Source of the DNA: Actinomycetes bacterium
GTDB taxonomy: Bacteria > Actinomycetota > Acidimicrobiia > Acidimicrobiales > Acidimicrobiaceae
Reading direction: 5' to 3'
Length of the DNA stretch: 14,063 nucleotides
NCBI GenBank assembly: GCA_021823045.1
Contig: JAKAPB010000007.1
Coordinates: forward strand, 1 to 14,063
The translations under genes were made by a program, and so were the position numbers. Positions 1 to 5,935 of the stretch are shown one piece after another; the first letter of the stretch is position 1, and each line of letters begins with the position of its first letter. Below the pieces are notes generated by a model that was not told the origin of the DNA, made no database searches, and saw only the letters and a list, made by a program, of their open reading frames with translations.

Positions 1-1469
1 TTCCGATCTGTGTTCCGGTGGATCGGATCCAGTGAGAGCAGTTGGTACGGACCATTGCCGATCTCGACGATCACTTTGCAATCAGTGGTACTCGGACACG
101 TCATGGCAATCGGTACCAGCAATCCGACTCCAGCACTGGCATCACGAATGAGAAACGAATCCGTCACTCGATGGTGGCCGGGGAGAAAACTGAGCAGTCT
201 GAGTCCACCCGAGGTTTCCACGGTCTCAAAACATGAGATGGTTGGGCAGGAAACTAGTTGACTATCAAATGGTGCGAAGATCGCCTTCGCATTCGTCGAC
301 AACTGCACTGGCTGACCGAGTTGGAGGCGTGTGCGATGGAGCCCGGTGAGATAGATGCTTGGAAGACCCAGCCCAGGACGCTCGAGCGTGAGAAGACAAG
401 TCGGCGAGGTGTTCACGCATTCTAGTGACGGACTATCGACGTTCAACCCATTTGGCACCTGGACCGGTGCAATGCTCGAGCCCATCGCCCAAAAGCCGCT
501 TGTGGATTTCTGAGTTCGTGCAATCACCATGCACCGGGCGGAGCTGCAGGTGAGTTGCTGCACAAAGGTGTTCGGGCTCTTCGTGGCTACGAGCGTCGAG
601 ACGGTCCCGTCGTCGGCAATTGAGGTGATGCGGATCTGCTGGTTCGTCCCCTGCCCAAACGCCTGATTGAAGTAGCAATCGGTGGAATCGCAGCTCGCTT
701 GATCTTGCGGCTCTGTTGTGGCTGGACTGAGGGTAGTGGTAAAACCAGTGGCAAGACTCCCTCGGAGAGCCTCTTGGGACTCCACCATTGCGCCTGGCAG
801 CGTTACGATGTCGATGCAGTTGGCAGCGGTCGCGCACGACACCTGGTCGGCAGCCCCTGAAGGTTCGTTGGGGAGTCTAAGAGGGCTCCACTCTGCGGAC
901 TGACGGATCGATACGAGTACCTCCGGGCTCCCTCCCACAGCCCCCGAGACCCAACAGGTCCCGTCCGATAGACAGCCGATGGAGGCGGGTCGGAAGTGAC
1001 CCCCAAGGTCGAGACGACCCCACGACGAGCCGGCGTTATCGGTGACTAGAAGGACAGCATTCGTCCCAGACGGGCTCGGGTTGGTAACCGCATAACACGT
1101 CTGAGGACTCCGACAAGCAAGCCCCGAAACGAATGATGCCGACCCAGGAGGAAGAGAGATCCGGCTAAAGACCGTCTGTCCGGCGTGGTCCACCCACAGC
1201 TTGGAGTCCTTCCCGAATAGATCCGAGGTAGCGACGACACAGAACGAAGCTTCGCAAGTGAAGTTGCTCGGTGTAGCCAGAGCTGTCGAGGACCCAGAGA
1301 AGGACGACACCGAGGTGACTTCGAGTTTGGGTGGTCCTGACCCTGGATGCGCGGCCGCGCGTGTCCCTGCTCCGTGGAGCAGACTGTAAGAAACCGCCAG
1401 AACTGCACCGACCACTACAACGGTGGCGAGAATTATCATAACAATCGACGATCTGCGCCGCAGTCTCAT
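1..1469 (-). CDS. Membrane-anchored secreted repeat protein with nine Cys pairs, probable beta-propeller (3' end outside window)
   Basis: About 489 codons read without a stop from an ATG at 1469 to the window edge, so the gene is partial and its C-terminus is missing. The N-terminus is Arg-rich (MRLRRRSS) followed by one hydrophobic helix (about residues 9-31), a signal anchor or uncleaved signal peptide; the rest should be outside the membrane. A Pro/Gly/Ser-rich linker leads to repeats marked by short Cys pairs (C-x4-6-C) at residues 72/77, 119/125, 166/172, 212/218, 260/265, 308/313, 351/358, 408/413 and 458/464. The first cysteines are 43-57 residues apart, mostly 46-48. An Asp-box-like TDNAGSSW lies near residues 141-148. 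Blade-sized units with Asp boxes suggest a BNR/WD40-like beta-propeller stabilised by disulfides; this is inference and I do not recognise a named family. A GTG at 1502 in the same frame has GGAGG four bases upstream and is an alternative start. Function unknown; an extracellular binding or surface role is likely. Confidence 0.82.
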   Translation of the reverse strand, partial: MRLRRRSSIVMIILATVVVVGAVLAVSYSLLHGAGTRAAAHPGSGPPKLEVTSVSSFSGSSTALATPSNFTCEASFCVVATSDLFGKDSKLWVDHAGQTVFSRISLPPGSASFVSGLACRSPQTCYAVTNPSPSGTNAVLLVTDNAGSSWGRLDLGGHFRPASIGCLSDGTCWVSGAVGGSPEVLVSIRQSAEWSPLRLPNEPSGAADQVSCATAANCIDIVTLPGAMVESQEALRGSLATGFTTTLSPATTEPQDQASCDSTDCYFNQAFGQGTNQQIRITSIADDGTVSTLVATKSPNTFVQQLTCSSARCMVIARTQKSTSGFWAMGSSIAPVQVPNGLNVDSPSLECVNTSPTCLLTLERPGLGLPSIYLTGLHRTRLQLGQPVQLSTNAKAIFAPFDSQLVSCPTISCFETVETSGGLRLLSFLPGHHRVTDSFLIRDASAGVGLLVPIAMTCPSTTDCKVIVEIGNGPYQLLSLDPIHRNTDR

Positions 1470-1502
1470 TGGCCTCGCTCTCGACCGGCGGATGACCCAC
1501 AC

Positions 1503-1846
1503 CCCGCCTCCAATAGTCTACCCAGCACCAAGAACCTCTCCCTGATGGCTAGGGACTGGCGACGTCCTCTGCTCTCTCACGGATGAGGCTCGACCACACA
1601 CCACTCTGACCGGGTTCTTGCGATTCACTTTGCCCGCGTGTCCAAACTTTGAAGAACGCATAGTGATATATTTAGGGCAGCTAATACTTCTTTTTACCGG
1701 AGCAGTGGCGTCGCCGATGTGACACACTCGATTGGATTTCAAAGAGTTTGGGCCGGTAGGTGGCTACCCCTCCCCGCTCCCAGGGTCGAAGCTCGCGGAC
1801 GCCCCTGTTTACCACCGCCCACTGGCGGTGATATTCGGACAATTAC
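1503..1846. other. Intergenic region between the tRNA pair and the repeat-protein gene
   Basis: This 344-base stretch has no open frame with convincing coding character. It holds the hairpin at 1813-1830, read as the tRNA terminator, and an AT-rich patch around 1658-1697 that could carry the promoter of the minus-strand repeat-protein gene. I could not find a good -35/-10 pair there. Nothing else is recognisable. Confidence 0.6.
1813..1830 (-). terminator. Hairpin after the tRNA-Thr/tRNA-Met pair
   Basis: CACCGCC (1813-1819) and GGCGGTG (1824-1830) form a perfect 7-bp GC-rich stem with a 4-base loop. On the minus strand it lies 16 bases past the CCA end of tRNA-Met. There is no U-run after it, as is common in actinobacterial terminators, so assignment rests on position and stem strength. 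Confidence 0.5.
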
Positions 1847-1923
1847 TGGTAGCGGCGGTCGGACTCGAACCGACGACCCCACGATTATGAGCCGTGTGCT
1901 CTTACCTACTGAGCTACGCCGCC
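1847..1923 (-). tRNA. tRNA-Met (CAU), elongator type
   Basis: The minus strand folds as a full cloverleaf: acceptor GGCGGCG/CGCCGCT, D stem GCTC/GAGC, anticodon stem CACGG/TCGTG with loop CTCATAA (anticodon CAT), T stem GTCGG/CCGAC with TTCGAGT loop, discriminator A and an encoded CCA (77 nt). It lacks initiator features (no GGG/CCC run in the anticodon stem). GTAGCTCAG and GGGGTC resemble E. coli elongator tRNA-Met more than the CAU-reading tRNA-Ile2, although the latter cannot be excluded by eye. The first acceptor pair is a G-U wobble. It lies 4 bases after tRNA-Thr on the same strand, so the two are probably processed from one transcript. Confidence 0.93.
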
Positions 1924-1927
1924 AGAG

Positions 1928-2000
1928 AGCCCCCTGTCGGAATCGAACCGACGACACCAGCCTTACCATGGCTGTGCTCTGCCGACTGAGCTAAGGGGGC
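1928..2000 (-). tRNA. tRNA-Thr (GGU)
   Basis: The minus strand gives a complete 73-nt cloverleaf: acceptor GCCCCCT/AGGGGGC, D stem GCTC/GAGC, anticodon stem CAGCC/GGCTG with loop ATGGTAA (anticodon GGT, Thr), T stem GTCGG/CCGAC with TTCGATT loop, discriminator U. CCA is not encoded, so it must be added by a nucleotidyltransferase, unlike the two other tRNAs here. It is the first gene of a two-tRNA transcript. Confidence 0.95.
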
Positions 2001-2194
2001 GGCCCGATAAATACTACCGTTAATTTGTTCGTTCTCCCCGCCATTATCCCTCTAGCCGATAAAATTTCACTGCGTAATTGTTCCTAGGCCAACATCAGGG
2101 CTGAAAATGTATTCGAAACGGCCAAACATTCCCGACAAATGCCATTCAAAAGCGCTTCTCCGCCACAAAGCTCTCGGAACGCACTTAGAGCAAA

Positions 2195-2200
2195 TACAGT
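2195..2200 (+). promoter_or_regulatory. Candidate -10 element for leaderless start of the acetyltransferase gene
   Basis: TACAGT fits TANNNT and ends 6 bases before the ATG at 2207, which would place the transcript start at or next to the start codon. No purine-rich ribosome binding site precedes the ATG, and no convincing -35 was seen. Inferred from spacing only. Confidence 0.4.
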
Positions 2201-2206
2201 TGTGAC

Positions 2207-2695
2207 ATGGAAATCCGCCCAGCCAGACTGGAAGACGCCGCGCAGATCGCTTCGATCTACAACTATGAGGTCCTCAACTCTACCGTCACCTTGGAGATCG
2301 ACCCAAGGACAACCCATCAACAAGAAAAATGGATAGCTCGCCACTCGGGGGTTCATCAGGCGTTAGTAGCGATAGATCACGACGAAATCGTTGGTTACGC
2401 CTCTCTGTCCTCATACAAGATGAGGGCGGGTTACAACACGACAGTGGAGGACTCGATCTACCTTCACCATGGCCATCGAAGAAGAGGCACCGGAAAGTTG
2501 CTCCTGGTAAGGTTGCTCGAAATCGCCGCAGTCAGCGGCTTTCATACCTGCATAGCGAGAATAGTTGTAGGCAACGTCGCCTCGATAGAGCTTCACAAGT
2601 CGGTCGGATTCCGAACCATAGGGATCGAAAAGGAAGTTGGTCGCAAATTTTCGAAATGGCTTGACGTCATCGTTATGCAAAAGATGCTGAACTAG
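2207..2695 (+). CDS. GNAT family N-acetyltransferase, phosphinothricin/L-amino-acid acetyltransferase type
   Basis: The 162-residue protein is a single GNAT domain that moves an acetyl group from acetyl-CoA to an amine, probably in the cytoplasm. The N-terminus (MEIRPARLEDAAQIASIYN) is typical of the PAT/MnaT branch. Acetyl-CoA motif A is HRRRGTGK at residues 90-97, matching R-x-x-G-x-G. A conserved acidic VEDSIYL lies at 80-86, N123 with VASIELHKSVGF follows, and the C-terminus EVGRKFSKWLDVIVMQK is the usual PAT-family ending. Length is normal for the family (about 160-180). The substrate could be phosphinothricin-like, methionine sulfoximine or another amino acid; it cannot be read from the sequence. 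The ATG is the only usable in-frame start because an in-frame TAG lies just upstream. The gene stands alone, convergent with the glycosylase gene. Confidence 0.9.
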   Translation: MEIRPARLEDAAQIASIYNYEVLNSTVTLEIDPRTTHQQEKWIARHSGVHQALVAIDHDEIVGYASLSSYKMRAGYNTTVEDSIYLHHGHRRRGTGKLLLVRLLEIAAVSGFHTCIARIVVGNVASIELHKSVGFRTIGIEKEVGRKFSKWLDVIVMQKMLN

Positions 2696-2790
2696 TCTAA
2701 TTAGCTACATCATCCAAGCTTAAAAACCCGACTCACCAGAGAACTCCGAAACCGACGGAGTCCCTCCAGAGTTGGCCAAACAAGGGGCTC

Positions 2791-2814
2791 CTCGGCCGGC
2801 TAGCTTAGCCCGAG
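2791..2814. terminator. Hairpin between convergent acetyltransferase and glycosylase genes
   Basis: CTCG (2791-2794), a 3-base bulge, GGCT (2798-2801), a 5-base loop, then AGCC-CGAG (2807-2814) give an 8-bp stem with one bulge. A second small stem ACTCCG/CGGAGT (2743-2748 with 2756-2761) is just upstream. Both sit in the gap between two convergent genes, so either could stop transcription from one or both sides. No U-run is present. Confidence 0.35.
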
Positions 2815-2868
2815 CTCAATAGGCCGACCTTGGGAAGCCCATTAACACCCAAAGTCCCACTCGAAGGA

Positions 2869-3591
2869 TCAATCCCAAAGGTTATTCCCTTGGTCTACTG
2901 CAGCCCAGCAATACCAGGCCAAGATTGTCCGGTGGGGTCTGAACCTTTCACCTAGTGGATCCAGTGCCCTCGCTTTGATCAACTCGTCAAGACCGAATAT
3001 CGATGAATAGCCCTTGCGCACCCCGAGATCGTCGATCGGCCATACATCCAATCGGCCCAGGTGAAAGATCAGAAACATTTCTGCACTCCACTTCCCCAAG
3101 CCTCTCTGGGAGGAAATGACAGAAATAATCTCTTCGTTAGACAAGTGGTCAATCCCATCAAGAATGAGGCTCTTGTCGATCGCATGTACCGCAAGTTCAA
3201 ACAGTGCGAGTGACTTTGAGCCAGAAAATCCCAACGGTCTTAGGCCCTCAGGTTCCAAGCGCACTATGCCTTGGGGATTTATCACACCTCCGCAGGCCAC
3301 TCGCAGTCGAGCGAGAATTGTCGAGGCGGCCTTGGAGGAAAGTTGCTGATTCGCAATCGCCTTAACCAAAACACTGAACGAGTCACGTCCCTCGGGCTCT
3401 GAGTCTCGAACGCTCACGGACTCGTCGTCATCGTAACGCGAAAATGTCGGAAGTCCGACCAGCTCGACAAGCCTTTTAAGCCTAGGTTCAATCATCACCA
3501 CTCTCGCGGTGGCGCTAGCTAACGTTAAGGCCCGCCCAGCGTGAAGTTTCGAATCCAAATTACTCAGGCTCCGCACCTCGATACAGTCCAA
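2869..3591 (-). CDS. DNA-3-methyladenine glycosylase II, AlkA type (HhH-GPD)
   Basis: The protein removes alkylated bases, such as 3-methyladenine, from DNA as the first step of base excision repair. Counting from the TTG at 3591, QQLSSKAAS (82-90) is the family signature, the helix-hairpin-helix is around 155-175 with GLGKWSAEM (164-172), and the WPIDDLGVRKG stretch (184-194) supplies the catalytic Asp (D188 by analogy to E. coli AlkA D238). RPHRTILAWYCW (218-229) is the usual C-terminal helix. The E. coli AlkA N-terminal domain is absent, as in compact bacterial and yeast-type enzymes. The start is uncertain: TTG 3591 overlaps the upstream mannosyltransferase gene by 32 bases, TTG 3558 lies just after its stop, and ATG 3495 would begin at MIEPRLKRL. 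The tight junction suggests one transcript and translational coupling. Confidence 0.9.
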   Translation of the reverse strand: MDCIEVRSLSNLDSKLHAGRALTLASATARVVMIEPRLKRLVELVGLPTFSRYDDDESVSVRDSEPEGRDSFSVLVKAIANQQLSSKAASTILARLRVACGGVINPQGIVRLEPEGLRPLGFSGSKSLALFELAVHAIDKSLILDGIDHLSNEEIISVISSQRGLGKWSAEMFLIFHLGRLDVWPIDDLGVRKGYSSIFGLDELIKARALDPLGERFRPHRTILAWYCWAAVDQGNNLWD

Positions 3592-5128
3592 CAGCGTGTA
3601 TTACTCGAGCCACCCCATCATCAACTATCCTTTGCGACATCCTACGAAGTCGGCTGGGGGAGAAAGGTAATCTTGCCCCTAGCATCACAACGGCGAGAGA
3701 CACGACGAAGAGATACAAGATCCACGAAGCTATTGATGGGCCACCTGGGATGCCAAGAACTATCGAGCCAAGGGAAATTACCGTGGTCCCCCAAGTCGTG
3801 AGCTTCCCTGGGGAGCAGGCCAACACTAGTAGTCCCCAGGCTATATACCAGGGCTGGATCACGGGACCTAGCACCACTACCGTGACCATAGTTATGCCTA
3901 TGAACCGCACTAGATTCTTTCGCTCGGAGGTCAAAAGCAGTCCAAGCCCTATAAGTCCTGCGATACCCACTCCGACGAGGCGGAATATCGATACATAAGT
4001 GGTAAAGGATGCGCCAAAATTTATGACATTGGTAATCTGATGCGCCAAATCGGCCAAAGCTACCATCGGAGCTACCGAGGTAACGACAACCCCCGGCGTG
4101 GAAAGGGCTAAGAGCCAGCCCCATCCAAGACCAGATATGATCTTCAAAGTACCGAAAACCACCACGGTAATTATCACAGCTAGTGCAGCGCCTCGGAGTC
4201 GCTTCCTAAAGGGCTTGACGTCGATCCAGTTGTAGCCCAAAAAACCAACCGCTACTATCGCTGGAATCTTGACCGCAGCAGCTAGCGCACAAAAGACTAT
4301 TCCGACAATCCGCCTACCCTCAAGAAAATACGCGATCCCAGCGAGCATGAGCCCCGTCATTATCGAATCGTTATGCCCCGCCGATGCAAAGTGGTACATC
4401 ACCATTGGATTCAGAGCAACGAGAACGAAGGCCAGCGTTGGACTCTTGCCAAGTGACGTGGCTATCCTCATCGAAAACTTTCCGATTAAAACGGCGCCCA
4501 GCAGTGCCAGCAGTCTCAGCAGCAGCACTGTAAGCAACGGATTATGGTCAGTAAATTGGACGAAAAGACTATCGAGGTAGAGGAACAAGGGTCCGTATGG
4601 CGCCTTCGCCTTAACCCAGAATGGGTCCACTGTCGCAAGGTAGCTGTTAGATCCCAGGGCGATAGGACCATTGGAATAGGGATCTATTCCCCTCGCTACC
4701 ATTTCTCCTTGGGCCGCGTAGGAGTAGACATCCCTGGAAAAGAGTGGCCCGGCGATCATCAAAGGGGTAATCCAGGTCCAAAAGGCGCTCCACAAGGCCC
4801 GAGGTGAGATCCGGTATCCCTTCCGGACTAGCCCAACGAGGCGCACCCAGACGTAGCAAGCGAGCGCCACCCCTAGGTAGACTAGCCATCGAGCCAGAAA
4901 CTCGAGCAGCGGATTTCCCGGCACCGGATGAGATGGAACACCGATGAACCAAGACCCAGGAATCTTCGAAGTAAATGGGGAGTTCTTTTGAAGCGTTCCA
5001 GCGAGAATCAACACCGATGCGACGAGACCTATGACTATTGGCTCTACTAGTTCAGAGGCCTCAAGTTGAATGCCTTTAGGGGCATCTTCCGCATGCCACC
5101 TGATGGGATTTAGGCCGAAAACACGCAT
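3560..5128 (-). CDS. mptB: MptB-family polyprenol-phosphomannose-dependent alpha-1,6-mannosyltransferase
   Basis: This 522-residue polytopic membrane protein belongs to the GT-C fold MptB family. Known members transfer mannose from polyprenyl-phosphate-mannose to build the alpha-1,6-mannan backbone of lipomannan on the outer face of the actinobacterial membrane. Family signatures seen: FSRDVYSYAAQGEMVARGIDPY (129-151; D133 is the likely catalytic or metal-binding Asp), KAPYGPLFLY (175-184), and NPMVMYHFASAGHNDS (240-255). About twelve hydrophobic helices follow a short cytoplasmic N-terminus. Length agrees with MptB (about 500-560). The ATG at 5128 lacks a clear ribosome binding site; a TAGACT element ends six bases upstream, so it may be leaderless. 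A DNA glycosylase gene overlaps its 3' end. The exact acceptor glycan is unknown because organisms outside the mycobacteria carry divergent members. Confidence 0.88.
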   Translation of the reverse strand: MRVFGLNPIRWHAEDAPKGIQLEASELVEPIVIGLVASVLILAGTLQKNSPFTSKIPGSWFIGVPSHPVPGNPLLEFLARWLVYLGVALACYVWVRLVGLVRKGYRISPRALWSAFWTWITPLMIAGPLFSRDVYSYAAQGEMVARGIDPYSNGPIALGSNSYLATVDPFWVKAKAPYGPLFLYLDSLFVQFTDHNPLLTVLLLRLLALLGAVLIGKFSMRIATSLGKSPTLAFVLVALNPMVMYHFASAGHNDSIMTGLMLAGIAYFLEGRRIVGIVFCALAAAVKIPAIVAVGFLGYNWIDVKPFRKRLRGAALAVIITVVVFGTLKIISGLGWGWLLALSTPGVVVTSVAPMVALADLAHQITNVINFGASFTTYVSIFRLVGVGIAGLIGLGLLLTSERKNLVRFIGITMVTVVVLGPVIQPWYIAWGLLVLACSPGKLTTWGTTVISLGSIVLGIPGGPSIASWILYLFVVSLAVVMLGARLPFSPSRLRRMSQRIVDDGVARVIHAVGLYRGAEPE

Positions 5129-5134
5129 GTCCCT

Positions 5135-5140
5135 AGTCTA
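5135..5140 (-). promoter_or_regulatory. Candidate -10 element for leaderless start of mptB
   Basis: On the minus strand TAGACT is followed by AGGGAC and the ATG at 5128. The six-base spacing is identical to that before the acetyltransferase gene. The intervening AGGG could also act as a very closely spaced ribosome binding site, so the leaderless reading is not certain. Confidence 0.35.
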
Positions 5141-5232
5141 ATTTCCCCAAGTAGAGGAACTTGAAAGAATCGGTCTGCAAGGAACAGATCATTGGCGCCT
5201 TTCGAGATGAGCCACTCTAGCACTCCAGCAAA

Positions 5233-5262
5233 GTGCCCTGTCCTGTCGCCAAGACCGGGCAC
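5233..5262 (-). terminator. Hairpin after tRNA-Tyr
   Basis: GTGCCC (5233-5238) pairs with GGGCAC (5257-5262), with an inner GTC/GAC extension across one mismatch. On the minus strand it begins 6 bases after the tRNA-Tyr CCA and is followed by TTTGCT, a short U-rich stretch. It probably ends the tRNA transcript before mptB. Confidence 0.5.
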
Positions 5263-5268
5263 CAAATT

Positions 5269-5353
<85 letters not shown>

Positions 5354-5367
5354 ATGCTAGAACAGGA

Positions 5368-5373
5368 TAGCCT
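5368..5373 (+). promoter_or_regulatory. Candidate -10 element for yajQ
   Basis: TAGCCT fits TANNNT and ends 8 bases before the yajQ ATG at 5382. No well-placed Shine-Dalgarno sequence precedes that ATG, so transcription may begin at or very near the start codon. The promoter must share the 28-base gap, or overlap the tRNA-Tyr gene, because the tRNA runs the other way. Confidence 0.3.
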
Positions 5374-5381
5374 AACGGATT

Positions 5382-5870
5382 ATGCCTACGTTCGATGTTG
5401 TTTCGGAAGTTGATATGCAAGAAGTTAGAAATGCCGTAGACCAGGCGGGTCGAGAAGTAGCTACCCGCTTCGACTTCAAAAACACTAACTCGCTAATCGA
5501 GATATCTGACAAGGAGATCAAACTCTCCTCGTCGACCGAGGATCGCATAAAAGCCCTCATGGTGGTGCTCGAGGAAAAACTTGTCAAAAGGCAAGTGTCG
5601 CTGAAGGTCTTGGACCGGGGTCCCCTCGTTGAAGGTTCTAAGGGTTCGGTAAGGCAGAGTGTCAAAGTGGTCGCTGGGATCTCCACCGAGAAGGGAAAGG
5701 AGATATCCAAGTTCATACGAGACCTGGCCATAAAGGGAACAGTACCAACCATTCAGGGAGATCAATTGAGGGTTTCGTCGAAAAAGCGAGACGACCTTCA
5801 ATCGGTAATACAAAGCCTGAAGGAAGCCGACTTTGACATTCCGCTGCAGTTCACGAACTTTAGGGATTAG
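5382..5870 (+). CDS. yajQ: YajQ family nucleotide-binding protein (UPF0234)
   Basis: The 162-residue cytoplasmic protein matches YajQ over its whole length (family about 160-165). It starts with MPTFDVVSEVDMQEVRNAVD, followed by EVATRFDFKNTNS (29-41), the duplicated alpha/beta half-domains, and ends with IPLQFTNFRD, the conserved YajQ tail. Family members bind nucleotides or tRNA, and in Xanthomonas and Pseudomonas a relative binds cyclic di-GMP and modulates gene expression; whether this holds in an actinobacterium is not known. The N-terminus matches the family exactly, so ATG 5382 is the right start even though no ribosome binding site is seen. It is followed on the same strand by the large fusion gene after 65 bases that contain a hairpin. 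Confidence 0.95.
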   Translation: MPTFDVVSEVDMQEVRNAVDQAGREVATRFDFKNTNSLIEISDKEIKLSSSTEDRIKALMVVLEEKLVKRQVSLKVLDRGPLVEGSKGSVRQSVKVVAGISTEKGKEISKFIRDLAIKGTVPTIQGDQLRVSSKKRDDLQSVIQSLKEADFDIPLQFTNFRD

Positions 5871-5895
5871 TCGACTCTATCGATCCGATTCGACC

Positions 5896-5918
5896 CGGAA
5901 GGCACGACTTACCTTCCG
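5896..5918 (+). terminator. Hairpin between yajQ and the fusion gene
   Basis: CGGAAGG (5896-5902) and CCTTCCG (5912-5918) form a perfect 7-bp stem with a 9-base loop, starting 26 bases after the yajQ stop. There is no U-run. It could be an attenuating or terminating structure, or an mRNA-stability element between two co-transcribed genes. Confidence 0.35.
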
Positions 5919-5935
5919 AGCCCCTGTCGAGATGT

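Noticed and set aside
433..1500. Several shorter minus-strand open frames (433-837, 803-1006, 1046-1408, 1165-1500)
   Set aside because: They lie in other frames of the long open frame 1-1469, which has a membrane anchor and regular cysteine repeats; the short ones show Arg/Ser-rich composition typical of out-of-frame translation.
1614..1657. GTTCTT ... AAGAAC inverted repeat as a regulatory stem
   Set aside because: Only six pairs with a loop over 30 bases; expected by chance in this length.
1850..1923. Second CAU tRNA reading: initiator tRNA-fMet
   Set aside because: The anticodon stem is CACGG/TCGTG rather than ending in three G-C pairs, and there is no C1-A72 mismatch.
1518..1969. Open frames across the tRNA region on both strands (1518-1742, 1719-1994, 1739-1969)
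   Set aside because: They run through tRNA genes and terminator sequence and have no protein-like features.
2001..2050. Promoter for the tRNA-Thr/tRNA-Met transcript (TAGTAT on the minus strand)
   Set aside because: A -10-like box exists about 10 bases before the tRNA, but no plausible -35 at 16-19 bases was found.
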